Part shown: positions 9,709 to 18,294 of the stretch, piece by piece
Numbering within the stretch: the stretch's first letter is position 1
Layout of the letters: each line of letters begins with the position of its first letter
Source of the DNA: Rhodocyclaceae bacterium
Lineage (GTDB): Bacteria; Pseudomonadota; Gammaproteobacteria; Burkholderiales; Rhodocyclaceae
Reading direction: 5' to 3'
Length of the DNA stretch: 64,000 bases
NCBI GenBank assembly: GCA_018262775.1
Contig: JADFDU010000056.1
Span: 1-64,000 of the forward strand
Notes under the pieces: generated by a model
What the model saw: only the letters and a program-made list of their open reading frames with translations
What the model was told of the DNA's origin: nothing
Databases searched by the model: none
Translations under genes and position numbers: made by a program

Positions 9709-9895
9709 GCCGCCTCCGCCGGGCCGCCCGCGCTAGCGCGCATTGAGAGACGGCACCCCCACCCATCCTCCCCCGCCGAGCGGGGGAGGTGACTGGTCAC
9801 CCCCGTCCTCGGGGCGGGGGAAGGGGGGAGGGCAGTCACGTTACCTGCCGGAGTGCGCTTGCGCACTTCGGCAGGGGGAAGGGGGTGGGTCGTTC
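9709..9895. repeat. Repeat-rich spacer between the kinase and phosphatase genes
   Basis: No gene is seen here. The spacer carries several GC hairpins, including CCCCCGCCGAGCGGGGG, CCCCCGTCCTCGGGGCGGGGG and TGCCGGAGTGCGCTTGCGCA. At its left end is GCCGCCTCCGCCGGGCCG, which recurs near 45666 and 54486. It looks like a dispersed non-coding repeat and may also end or stabilise transcripts. Confidence 0.6.
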
Positions 9896-10840
9896 TCATT
9901 TGATCAGATCGCGCATGCGTTTGCGCAGGTCGCCGAGAAAGGTGGCCTGGGGCACGCTGCGCGCCTTGTCCGCGAGTGCCCTCTGCAGGACGAACACGCT
10001 CTGCGGACGCTCGAGATGGTTGAGCCGCATGCACCAGTCCACGGTATTCAGCAGTTGCTTCGAGTACTTGTCCGGCCAGCGCTTGGCGGCCGTGGCCAGC
10101 TGGTCGCGCTCGAGGCGCTGGTCGGCCGCCTGGGGCGCGGCCGCCGCCATGCAGGCATACATGCTGGCGCCGACTGAATAGATGTCCGTCCACGGCCCGA
10201 GCAGCTCGCGCCGGGTGTTGTTGTACTGTTCGGGCGCGGCGAAGCCGGGCGTGTACATCGGCTTGAGCAGCGGTGTGTCGAGCGACAGCGTCTGTCGCGC
10301 GGCGCCGAAATCGATCAGCACCGGCGTGCCGTCGTTGCGCAGGTAGATGTTGGAGGGCTTGATGTCGAGGTGCAGGAGCTTGTGCGTGTGCACCTCGCGC
10401 AGGCCGTTGAGCAGGCGCGCGAAAATGGCACGGATGAAGCTCTCGCGGATCTCGCCCTTGTGTTTCTGGATGTGTTCCTGCAGGGTGCGGCCGCGCTCGT
10501 AGTGCATCACCATGTAAACCGTTTCGTTGGCACGGAAGAAGTTCTGCACCCTGACCACGTTGGGGTGGGAGATCTTCGCCAGCGCACGGCCTTCCTCGAA
10601 GAAGCACTTCATGCCGTAGCGGAAGGTGGCCACGTTTTCCTCGGCGATCGAGGGCAGGGCGTCGCCTTCGGAGCGCAGCGCCAGCGAATTGGGCAGGTAT
10701 TCCTTGATGGCCACCGGCGTCTCTTCCTTGTCGAAGGCCAGATAGACGATCGAAAAGCCGCCCAGCGACAGCTGGCGCTCGATGCGATACTCGTCGAGCT
10801 GGTAGCCTGGCGGCAGCGGAACGTTGGCTTGGGGTGGCAT
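9896..10840 (-). CDS. Serine/threonine protein kinase
   Basis: A 314-residue Hanks-type kinase. It has a glycine-rich loop (LSLGGFSIVY, residues 25-33), the ATP-anchoring Lys in VAIKEY (about 46), the catalytic loop HLDIKPSN (Asp about 159) and DFGAAR (about 177). The activation segment ends in APEQY. There is no transmembrane or PASTA region, so it is a soluble kinase. HLDIKPSN instead of HRD places it with non-RD-like kinases. The paired downstream gene encodes a PP2C phosphatase. It is transcribed divergently from yicC. Targets cannot be read from sequence. Confidence 0.92.
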   Translation of the reverse strand: MPPQANVPLPPGYQLDEYRIERQLSLGGFSIVYLAFDKEETPVAIKEYLPNSLALRSEGDALPSIAEENVATFRYGMKCFFEEGRALAKISHPNVVRVQNFFRANETVYMVMHYERGRTLQEHIQKHKGEIRESFIRAIFARLLNGLREVHTHKLLHLDIKPSNIYLRNDGTPVLIDFGAARQTLSLDTPLLKPMYTPGFAAPEQYNNTRRELLGPWTDIYSVGASMYACMAAAAPQAADQRLERDQLATAAKRWPDKYSKQLLNTVDWCMRLNHLERPQSVFVLQRALADKARSVPQATFLGDLRKRMRDLIK

Positions 10841-10958
10841 CGTCGAGGCGGGGTGGGGTGATTGGGCAGGTGCTGCCGGCAGGCGTTCGGGTTAGGGTAA
10901 GATCAGGATTGTCTTTATTTATCGCCGCGCTGTAAAGCTGCGGACTGAGAATACACCC

Positions 10959-11825
10959 ATGATTTACAGCATGACGGGATATGCCGCGCAAATGCGCGAC
11001 ATCGGGCGCGGCATCCTTCACCTTGAACTGCGCACGGTCAATTCGCGCTATCTCGACATGACTTTCCGCATCGTCGAGGAAGTCCGCGTCGTCGAACCAA
11101 CCCTGCGCGAGATGATTTCCGGCCGCCTCAACCGCGGCAAGGTCGATTGCCGCCTCAACCTGCTGCCTTCGACGACGGCGCCGCGCGAGGCGAGCCTCAA
11201 CCGCGCCCTGCTCCAGCAGCTGGCTGCCTTGCAAAATGACGTGCGCGGCCAACTGCCCGAGGCGACCGCGCTCAGCGTCAGCGATGTCCTGCGCTGGCCC
11301 GGCATGCTGGGCGACGATCAGGTCGGGGCGGATACCCTGCAGGCTGAATGCGCCGCGCTGGCGAAGACCGCACTCGACGAACTGGTCGCCACCCGCGCCC
11401 GCGAGGGCGAAAAGCTGGCGGGGATGATTCTCGAGCGGGTCGAGCGCATGCGCGCCCTGGTGGCCGAAGCCGGGCCGAAGCTGCCGCAGGCCCTGGCCGA
11501 CTACCAGGAGCGCATGGCGACGCGGCTGCGCGAAGCGGCCGCCAGCCTCGACGAGGATCGCATTCGCCAGGAAATGGGCCTGTTCGCCACGCGCGTCGAC
11601 GTGGCCGAAGAGCTCAACCGCCTCGTCGCCCACCTCGATGAGGTGGCGCGCGTCGTCGGCAAGGGCGGCGCCATTGGCAAACGCCTGGACTTCCTCATGC
11701 AGGAACTGAACCGCGAAGCCAACACGCTCGCCTCGAAGTCGGTCTCCACCGACATTACCGCCATCGCCGTGGACATGAAGCTGCTCATCGAGCAGATGCG
11801 CGAGCAGGTGCAGAATATCGAATAG
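10959..11825 (+). CDS. yicC: YicC-family protein (RNA-processing endoribonuclease family)
   Basis: A 288-residue protein beginning MIYSMTGYA and containing ELRTVNSRYLD near residue 30. The C-terminal domain ends with GGAIGKRLDFLMQELNREANTLASKS, the DUF1732 signature. YicC proteins have been linked to small-RNA turnover and stationary-phase survival. This family-level information is the only basis for function. It is divergent from the kinase gene and convergent with ald (10-bp gap). Length is the family norm and the start is clear. Confidence 0.93.
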   Translation: MIYSMTGYAAQMRDIGRGILHLELRTVNSRYLDMTFRIVEEVRVVEPTLREMISGRLNRGKVDCRLNLLPSTTAPREASLNRALLQQLAALQNDVRGQLPEATALSVSDVLRWPGMLGDDQVGADTLQAECAALAKTALDELVATRAREGEKLAGMILERVERMRALVAEAGPKLPQALADYQERMATRLREAAASLDEDRIRQEMGLFATRVDVAEELNRLVAHLDEVARVVGKGGAIGKRLDFLMQELNREANTLASKSVSTDITAIAVDMKLLIEQMREQVQNIE

Positions 11826-11835
11826 CCGCGTCCGC

Positions 11836-12954
11836 TTAGGCTGCCAAGGCGTATTCGGCCGTCCTGCAATCCAGACCGAGGGCTACAGCGACCGATTCGC
11901 ACATGACTTCTCCGGCATGGATGTTGATGCCATCGCGCAGATTGGTATCTTCGCTGCAGGCGCGCTGCCATCCCTTGTCGGCCAAGGCCAGGGTGTAGGG
12001 CAGGGTCGCGTTGTTGAGGGCAACAGTCGAGGTGTGGGGGACAGCGCCCGGCATATTGGCAACGCAATAGTGCACGATGCTGTCCACGGCAAAAGTCGGT
12101 TCCTGGTGCGTGGTGGGCCGGGAGGTCTCGAAGCAGCCGCCCTGGTCTATGGAAATGTCGACCAATACTGCCCCGGGACGCATCCTCGTCAGGTGTTCGC
12201 GCTTTACCAGCTTCGGCGCGGCCGCGCCGGCAATCAGCACTGCGCCGATGACCAGGTCCGCCGACAGGACGGCGTCCTCCATGGCCAGGCGGGTCGCATA
12301 AACGGTGCGCAGGCGTGCGCCGAAAAAATCGTCCAGTTGGCGCAAGCGCGGCAAAGACGAGTCGAGGACGGTGACTTCGGCGCCCAAGCCGATAGCCATT
12401 CGCGCGGCCTGGGTACCAGCCACTCCGCCGCCGATGACGACGACCCGTGCAGGTGGTACGCCGGGAACGCCGCCGAGCAGCACGCCGCGTCCTCCCGAGG
12501 TCTTTTGCAGGGCTGCCGCCCCCACCTGGATCGACATGCGACCAGCCACCTCACTCATGGGGGCCAGCAGCGGCAAACCGCCGCCCAGGGCGGTGACAGT
12601 TTCATAGGCGATAGCGGTGCACCCGGAGCGGCGCAGCAAGCGGACCTGTTCCGGATCGGGTGCCAGGTGAAGATAGGTAAACAGCACCTGGCCTTCGCGC
12701 AGCATCGTGCATTCCGCAGGTTGCGGTTCCTTGACCTTGACGATCATGTCGGCGCGAGCAAAGACCTTCGCCGCGGTTGCAGCGATCTCCGCGCCCGCGG
12801 CGAGATATTGCGCATCGCTGCAATCCGCTCCCACACCTGCCCCGGCTTGAACCAGCACGCCATGGCCATGCGACACCGCTTCACGCACCGCCGCCGGCGT
12901 CATGCCGACCCTGTACTCATGATTTTTAATCTCCTTGGGTACTCCGATCAGCAT
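11836..12954 (-). CDS. ald: Alanine dehydrogenase
   Basis: A 372-residue NAD-dependent enzyme for L-alanine to pyruvate plus ammonia. It opens [20 protein letters not shown], the classic AlaDH/PNT N-terminus, with the substrate-binding Arg and Lys in KNHEYRVG. Other blocks are [10 protein letters not shown], the nucleotide-binding [13 protein letters not shown], and [18 protein letters not shown]. Length matches AlaDH rather than transhydrogenase. It is divergent from an Lrp/AsnC regulator, a common arrangement for alanine catabolism, so regulation by that protein and alanine is likely. A TCC-TTAG-type Shine-Dalgarno precedes ATG 12954. Confidence 0.94.
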   Translation of the reverse strand: MLIGVPKEIKNHEYRVGMTPAAVREAVSHGHGVLVQAGAGVGADCSDAQYLAAGAEIAATAAKVFARADMIVKVKEPQPAECTMLREGQVLFTYLHLAPDPEQVRLLRRSGCTAIAYETVTALGGGLPLLAPMSEVAGRMSIQVGAAALQKTSGGRGVLLGGVPGVPPARVVVIGGGVAGTQAARMAIGLGAEVTVLDSSLPRLRQLDDFFGARLRTVYATRLAMEDAVLSADLVIGAVLIAGAAAPKLVKREHLTRMRPGAVLVDISIDQGGCFETSRPTTHQEPTFAVDSIVHYCVANMPGAVPHTSTVALNNATLPYTLALADKGWQRACSEDTNLRDGINIHAGEVMCESVAVALGLDCRTAEYALAA

Positions 12955-13044
12955 GCTTTTCTCCTTAGTGTGCCGGACAGCAGCATCATGTTCCAGGCAG
13001 GAAGAAATAGGCTTGCAATTTCAGGCTTGTTCTAATGTTTTAAT

Positions 13045-13057
13045 GCAATAATATTGC
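13045..13057. promoter_or_regulatory. AT-rich palindrome in the ald/lrp divergent promoter
   Basis: GCAATAATATTGC is a perfect 13-bp palindrome in an otherwise AT-rich stretch of a GC-rich genome. It lies between divergent ald and the Lrp-type gene. Lrp/AsnC proteins bind AT-rich inverted repeats, so this is a candidate operator for autoregulation and control of ald. Binding is inferred, not shown. Confidence 0.45.
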
Positions 13058-13083
13058 GTGTGAATATTAATATACAGAATTAT

Positions 13084-13551
13084 ATGTCTTTTATAGAGCT
13101 TGATAAGACCGATCGTAAGATCCTGGCTTTGCTGCAGGCCGATGGCCGCATGACAAACGCCGAGCTGGCGCAGCGCATCAGTCTGTCGCCCTCCGCTTGC
13201 CTGCGCCGGGTGCAGCGCCTGGAGGAAGCTTCGGTGATCGCGGGTTATGTGGCGCTGGTACGGCAAGAGGCCGTCGGACGGCCGACGAACATCTTCGTCG
13301 AGGTGACGCTGAAGAGCCAAAGCGAGGAAGCACTGAAGACTTTCGAGCGGGCCGTTCGGGCCTGCCCGGATATCATGGAATGCTACCTGATGTCGGGCGA
13401 TGCCGATTATCTGATCCGCGTCGTGGCTGCTGACACCCAGGACTTTGAGCGCATCCACAAGCAGCATCTCACGCGGCTACCGGGTGTGGCGCGAATACGC
13501 TCCAGTTTTGCCCTGCGCGCAATTTCCAAGAAGACAGCGCTGGACATCTGA
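13084..13551 (+). CDS. Lrp/AsnC-family transcriptional regulator
   Basis: A 155-residue protein with an N-terminal winged helix-turn-helix (DKTDRKILALLQADGRMTNAELAQRISLSPSACLRRVQRLE) and a C-terminal RAM ligand-binding domain containing the CYLMSGDADYLIRVVA block. I start it at ATG 13084 (MSFIELDKTDRK). The ORF-track GTG 30 nt upstream adds an atypical N-terminus. Divergent orientation to ald suggests it is an alanine-responsive regulator of ald. The nearby permease and dehydrogenase genes could also be targets. Confidence 0.92.
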   Translation: MSFIELDKTDRKILALLQADGRMTNAELAQRISLSPSACLRRVQRLEEASVIAGYVALVRQEAVGRPTNIFVEVTLKSQSEEALKTFERAVRACPDIMECYLMSGDADYLIRVVAADTQDFERIHKQHLTRLPGVARIRSSFALRAISKKTALDI

Positions 13552-13555
13552 TGAT

Positions 13556-13835
13556 TCAGTTGTCGCGTTCCAGGACTCCGCCCGTCTGCCGCAATTTCTG
13601 ACTGCGTGCCAGCAGACGGCCCAGCGCCCTGTCCAGCACCTGGCGCTCCTGCTCGGAGAGCACGGACAGCAACTACGCTTCGGTTTGTCGTGCCTCAGGA
13701 ACAATGGACTGGCACAGGCGGGTTCCCTTGCGGGTGAGGAGAAGCACCAGCCGCCGGCCGTCGCTAGGATCGCCGCTCGCGGTGATCAGGCAAAGCTCAA
13801 CCAGCCGGCGCTGGGCGCGACTGGCCGGTTTTTTT
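13556..13835 (-). pseudogene. MarR-family regulator remnant
   Basis: Translating the minus strand gives RRLVELCLITASGDPSDGRR, then LVLLLTRKGTRLCQSIVPEA, then an in-frame TAG at 13675-13673. The frame continues LLSVLSEQERQVLDRALGRL to a TGA at 13558-13556. This is the wing and C-terminal helix region of a MarR protein. The N-terminal half is missing; upstream only an A-rich run and the start of the permease region are seen. One stop, probably from CAG to TAG, plus the missing 5' half show it is dead. It lies between the Lrp gene and the permease. Confidence 0.7.
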
Positions 13836-13866
13836 TAGCGTGTGGCAAAGGCATCGCTGATCCGCT

Positions 13867-15228
13867 TCATTCATGAAGTGTTCCATTATTCCGCAGCACG
13901 CCTTCCAGGTCCGGCCGAAAGGGGTTGTGCCGCATCACGAACAGCGTCCACACCAGGCTGTAAGCCAGCGTGGTGCCGAGCATGGCCGCCACGTTGCGGT
14001 AGATCGGTGCGGCCAGTTCCGGCGTGGGCGATATGTTGAGAAACACATATCCCATGCCGAAGATGCCGAGCAATTGCGGCAGGGGGAAGAGGGGCGAGCG
14101 GAATGGACGGGCCTGTTGCGGCAGCCGCAGCCGCAGCACAATCAGGTCGACGTGCACGATGATGTAGGCGACCAGCCAGCATGCGGCAGCGGCCACGGTC
14201 AACGCCAGGATCGAGGAGGCGTCCATGCCGAGCGTTGTGCGCACGGCGGCGATGGCGGCGGCAAGCGCAACCAGTGCCCAGGCCGGTGCGCCCCTTGAGT
14301 TTTCCCGTGCCAGCAATGCAGGCAGCTGGCCGCTCTGCGCCATGCCCTGGATCATGCGTGAGACACTGGCGAGGACCGTGTTCAGCAGCGTGGCGCTGCC
14401 GAGTATGGCCAAAACGGCAAAGGCAACCTTGGCGGTCGGGCCGAAGATGCCCAGGGCGAGATCGACATGAGGCGTGGCGCCTGTCAGTTTCTCGTCCGGC
14501 AGGATGGCCATTCCGGCTAGGCAGAATACACCGTACACAAGCACGATCAGCCCCAGGCCGATCATCATGGCGCGCGGCAGGTTGCGTGAAGGATCGCGCG
14601 CGTCGGCGATCATCGGACAGACGAATTCCAGGCCGACCAGTCCCCAGAAGGCGAGCGCCACCAGCGATACCGCCAGCGGCGCATCGAGCGTGATGGGTTG
14701 AGCGGCCAACGACGCCCCACCCGCGGACAATCCGGTGATGCCGATGAGAAACAGCCCGATGAACATGATGGCGACGAGCGCGCTCTGGATGCGTGCGAAC
14801 AGATCGATGCCGCGCAGATTGAGCAAACAGAACAGCAGCAGCAGGGCCAGGCTCGGATAGTGCAGCAGGCCGACGAGCCTCGGGGCGACCTGCCCGAGCA
14901 GCGTATCAACAAGGATCAGTTCCGCCGGGATGCCCAGGAGCGCCACGGCAACGTAGCCGGAGAGCGTGGCGATGATGGCCAGCGCCGGTCCCAGCGCCGC
15001 CTGGGTATAAGCGCTGACCGAACCCGATTTGGGCAGCATCAGCGCGAGTTCTGAGAAAGACAGCACATACGTCAGGGCGAGCAGGGCGGAGATGGCGATC
15101 GCCACGAGGAAATTGAAGTGGCCGATGCCGGCGCCGTTGAGCATGCTGATCATGGTGCTCTGCACCACCACGACGCCAACCGCCGTGGCCACCAGTGCCG
15201 GCAGGGGCAGTCCTTTCTGCTTCTCCAT
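13867..15228 (-). CDS. APC-family amino acid/amine permease
   Basis: A 453-residue integral membrane protein with about 12 hydrophobic segments. It shows the APC-superfamily pattern: an N-terminal GAGIGHFNF-like unwound helix, ELALMLPKSGSVSAYTQAALG, and FWGLVGLEFVCPMIADARDPSRNLPRA in the middle. The substrate is unknown. It lies 56 bp downstream of a semialdehyde dehydrogenase gene on the same strand, and both are near ald and an aminotransferase. An amino acid or amine such as beta-alanine, GABA or a diamine is a reasonable inference. Confidence 0.85.
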   Translation of the reverse strand: MEKQKGLPLPALVATAVGVVVVQSTMISMLNGAGIGHFNFLVAIAISALLALTYVLSFSELALMLPKSGSVSAYTQAALGPALAIIATLSGYVAVALLGIPAELILVDTLLGQVAPRLVGLLHYPSLALLLLFCLLNLRGIDLFARIQSALVAIMFIGLFLIGITGLSAGGASLAAQPITLDAPLAVSLVALAFWGLVGLEFVCPMIADARDPSRNLPRAMMIGLGLIVLVYGVFCLAGMAILPDEKLTGATPHVDLALGIFGPTAKVAFAVLAILGSATLLNTVLASVSRMIQGMAQSGQLPALLARENSRGAPAWALVALAAAIAAVRTTLGMDASSILALTVAAAACWLVAYIIVHVDLIVLRLRLPQQARPFRSPLFPLPQLLGIFGMGYVFLNISPTPELAAPIYRNVAAMLGTTLAYSLVWTLFVMRHNPFRPDLEGVLRNNGTLHE

Positions 15229-15284
15229 GTTCTCCTCCTTTGGTTTGTCTGGTTTTGTTATTTTTTTCGGTCGCCTACAGGCTG

Positions 15285-16727
15285 CTAGATGCTGCCGAAA
15301 CTGATGAGCTTGGTGTCGAGATAGGCAGCCAATCCCTCCTGTCCGCTTTCCGAGCCGTGGCCGCTTTCCTTGACGCCGCCGAACGGCGTTTCCGGCTGAG
15401 AAACACCAAAATGATTGATGCCGACCATGCCCGCCTCGAGAGCGGCTGAAACACGATGGGCGAGCGACAGATCACGCGTGAAAAGATAGGCCGCGAGCCC
15501 ATAGGGCAGGCCGTTGGCCTGATCGATGGCTTCCTCCAGCGAGTCCCAGGCATTGACCACGGCCAACGGACCGAAGGGCTCCTGTTGCAGGATGCGCGCG
15601 GTGGGCGGCACATTCGACAGCAGCGTCGGCGCAAAGAAGAAGCCCGCGCCGGGCAGGCGCCGGCCGCCGCAGACCAGGTCCGCGCCGCAGGCGACGGCGT
15701 CTTCTACCAGCGCCTCCATTTCACCTACCCGCCGGGCGTGGGCGAGCGGCCCCATGCCGGTGTCGGCGTCAAGGCCGTTGCCGACTCGCAAGGCATTCGC
15801 GCCGGCCGCGAATGCGGCGACGAAAGAGTCGAACAGGGAGCGGTGCACAAGAAAGCGCGTCGGAGAGGCGCATACCTGACCGGCGTTGCGGTACTTGGCC
15901 GTGACGGAGAGCTTCGCCACGTGCGCCGCATCCGCATCGGGCAGAACCAGCACCGGCGCATGCCCGCCCAATTCCGCCGTGTAGCGCTTGACGCCGCGCG
16001 CACACAGTTCGCCCAGATGCTTGCCGACCGGGGTCGATCCGGTAAACGAAACTTTGCGAATGCCCGGGTGGGCGATCAGGTAGGACGAGACTTGTGCCGG
16101 ATCGCCGCACACCAGGTTCAGAACGCCCGCCGGCAGGCCGGCATCATGAAACGCACGCACCAGTTCGATGGCGCTGCCCGGAGTTTCTTCCGCCGGCTTG
16201 AGGATGGCGCTGCAGCCCGCTGCCAGTGCAGCGCCGACCTTGCGCGCCGGCAGGTTCATGGGAAAGTTCCAGGGCGTAAACAGTGCCGCCGGCCCGACCG
16301 GAACGCGCGTCACCGCCTGGGCGAAAACGGTATCTGAACGTGGCGGCACGAGGCGTCCGTAGGCGCGCTTGCCCTCTTCGGCGAGGAAATCGATGATGTC
16401 CGCGGACAACAGCACTTCGCGCCGGCTTTCCGCCAGTGGCTTACCCTGCTCGAGCGTCATGATGCGCGCAATGGCGTCGGCACGCTCACGCAGCAGGCGG
16501 GTGGCGCGGGCAATATATTCGTGGCGCGTATGGGCCGGGGTGGCGCGCCAGATCTTGAATCCCCCTTGTGCGGCAGCGACGGCCAGTTCCAGTTCCGCCT
16601 CGCCGGCGAGAGGCAGTGTGGTGAGGGTGGTGGCGTCGGCGGGATTGATGATGGGGCGGTTGCCGCCACTGGCGGCGTCGACCCAGACGCCGTCGATATA
16701 GAGGGCGGGTGTCAGGTAGTCATTCAC
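15285..16727 (-). CDS. NAD(P)-dependent aldehyde dehydrogenase, succinate-semialdehyde dehydrogenase-like
   Basis: A protein of about 480 residues of the aldehyde dehydrogenase superfamily. It has FTPWNFPMNLPARKVG, the catalytic Glu region ELGGHAPVLVL, and the nucleophilic Cys in GQVCASPTRF, plus the C-terminal FGGVKESGHGSE. That combination is typical of the GabD/SSADH branch, which oxidises succinate semialdehyde and related omega-amino-acid-derived aldehydes. The ORF track start is 49 codons further upstream. I prefer GTG 16727 because AGAAAGGA precedes it and the product then matches family length. It forms a likely operon with the downstream permease and is divergent from the aminotransferase. 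Confidence 0.88.
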   Translation of the reverse strand: MNDYLTPALYIDGVWVDAASGGNRPIINPADATTLTTLPLAGEAELELAVAAAQGGFKIWRATPAHTRHEYIARATRLLRERADAIARIMTLEQGKPLAESRREVLLSADIIDFLAEEGKRAYGRLVPPRSDTVFAQAVTRVPVGPAALFTPWNFPMNLPARKVGAALAAGCSAILKPAEETPGSAIELVRAFHDAGLPAGVLNLVCGDPAQVSSYLIAHPGIRKVSFTGSTPVGKHLGELCARGVKRYTAELGGHAPVLVLPDADAAHVAKLSVTAKYRNAGQVCASPTRFLVHRSLFDSFVAAFAAGANALRVGNGLDADTGMGPLAHARRVGEMEALVEDAVACGADLVCGGRRLPGAGFFFAPTLLSNVPPTARILQQEPFGPLAVVNAWDSLEEAIDQANGLPYGLAAYLFTRDLSLAHRVSAALEAGMVGINHFGVSQPETPFGGVKESGHGSESGQEGLAAYLDTKLISFGSI

Positions 16728-16924
16728 GATGATCCTTTCTGGCGGACCGCTGCTGCGGATGCGGCGACTTTTTAGCACCATCAAGTTTTGAATGCAACGA
16801 TATTCCGGCGTGCAAAGCCTCTGCGAAACAAATAATTCCGGATTGCCGATCTGGGCTATTGATTGCATCGACAACCAATGTAATCTGTCGCGCGCCCGGC
16901 ATCTCCTGCGACATGGACCGACTT

Positions 16925-18292
16925 ATGACCTACAGCATCGAGCAACTCAAAAATGCAAATGCGCGCCACCTCTGGCACCCGATGGCGCACCCCAAGGCGA
17001 TGCAGGATGCCCCGCCGGATATCATCGCGCGCGGCGAGGGCGTCTGGATTTGGGACATCGATGGGCATCGCATGCTCGACGGCGTTGGCGGATTATGGAG
17101 CGCCAATCTTGGTCACAGCAATCGCGTGGTGCGCGATGCCATCATCGCCCAACTTGACGAACTGCCCTTTTACAATACGTTTCGCGGCACCACGCATCCG
17201 CGTGCGATAGAATTATCCACGGAACTGGTTCGCGTGATGGCGCCGGAGAACATCGGTGCCGTGATGTTCGGCAGCGGCGGCTCGGATGCCGTCGAATCAG
17301 CCCTGAAAATTGCCCGCCAATACTGGAAGCTGCGTGGCCAGGCCGACCGCACCAAGTTCATCAGCCTGCGCCAGGGCTACCACGGCGTGCACTTTGGTGG
17401 CATGTCGGTCAACGGCAACACCAATTTTCGCCGCGCCTACGAGCCGCTGCTACCGGGCTGCTTCCATGTCGACACGCCCTGGCTGTATCGCAACCCCTAT
17501 ACGGACGATCCGGTGGAACTGGGCCGAATCTGCGCCGAGTTGCTGGAGCGCGAGATCGTTTTCCAGGGGCCGGATACCGTGGCCGCCTTCATCGCCGAGC
17601 CAGTGCAGGGCGCCGGTGGCGTCATCGTGCCGCCGGAGAACTATTGGCCGGCCATTCGCCAGGTGTGCGACCGTCATGGCGTACTGCTCATCGCGGACGA
17701 GGTGGTGACCGGCTTCGGCCGCACCGGAGAGATGTTCGGCACGCGCCTGTGGGGCGTCAACGCCGACATCTGGTGTCTGGCCAAGGGCATTTCCGGCGGC
17801 TACGTGCCGCTCGGCGCCACGGCCATCGGCCAGCGTATCGTCGACGCCTTTCTCGCGGCCCCGGCCAGTCTTGGCGCCATTACTCATGGCTATACCTATA
17901 GTGCCCACCCGGTCGCCGCCGCCGCCGCACTGGCGGCACTCAAGCAGGTGGAGGCACTCGACCTGCCCGGTAACGCGGCGCGCGTCGGCGCGCATTTCCA
18001 GGCGCGTCTGCGCGAATTCGTTGCGCGCCACGCGCATGTCGGCGATGTGCGCGGCATCGGCCTGATGGCGGCGCTTGAAATGGTTGAGTCGAAGGCGAGC
18101 CGCAAGGCGCTGCCACGCGGTAACGACCTGACATTGAATGTCGCGCGCGCCGCCTATCGCCGCGGCGCCATGGTGCGCGTCTCGGGGCCCAATGTCATCC
18201 TCTCGCCGCCGCTCATCATCACGCTGGAGGAGGCCGATATCCTGCTCGATGTGCTCGACGCCGCCTTCGCCGAAGCGGAAGCCGCACTGTAG
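16925..18292 (+). CDS. Class III PLP-dependent aminotransferase (omega-amino acid type)
   Basis: A protein of about 455 residues with class III aminotransferase motifs: FGSGGSDAVESALKIARQYW, YHGVHFGGMSVNGN, the LIADEVVTGFGRTG block with the PLP-ring Asp, and the PLP-binding Lys in CLAKGISGGYVPLGA (about residue 287). The N-terminal LWHPMAHPKAM resembles beta-alanine/omega-amino acid-pyruvate aminotransferases. The start is uncertain: ATG 16925 and ATG 16913 are both possible, and the track start at 16859 is less likely. It is divergent from the semialdehyde dehydrogenase, so the pair could convert an omega-amino acid to its semialdehyde and then the acid. The substrate is an inference. Confidence 0.85.
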   Translation: MTYSIEQLKNANARHLWHPMAHPKAMQDAPPDIIARGEGVWIWDIDGHRMLDGVGGLWSANLGHSNRVVRDAIIAQLDELPFYNTFRGTTHPRAIELSTELVRVMAPENIGAVMFGSGGSDAVESALKIARQYWKLRGQADRTKFISLRQGYHGVHFGGMSVNGNTNFRRAYEPLLPGCFHVDTPWLYRNPYTDDPVELGRICAELLEREIVFQGPDTVAAFIAEPVQGAGGVIVPPENYWPAIRQVCDRHGVLLIADEVVTGFGRTGEMFGTRLWGVNADIWCLAKGISGGYVPLGATAIGQRIVDAFLAAPASLGAITHGYTYSAHPVAAAAALAALKQVEALDLPGNAARVGAHFQARLREFVARHAHVGDVRGIGLMAALEMVESKASRKALPRGNDLTLNVARAAYRRGAMVRVSGPNVILSPPLIITLEEADILLDVLDAAFAEAEAAL

Positions 18293-18294
18293 CG

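Noticed and set aside
9705-11633. 642-residue minus-strand ORF across the kinase and yicC
   Set aside because: It runs through the kinase in another frame, through repeat DNA and antisense to yicC; no recognisable domain.
11917-13035. 372-residue plus-strand ORF opposite ald
   Set aside because: Antisense to a clear alanine dehydrogenase with full motifs.
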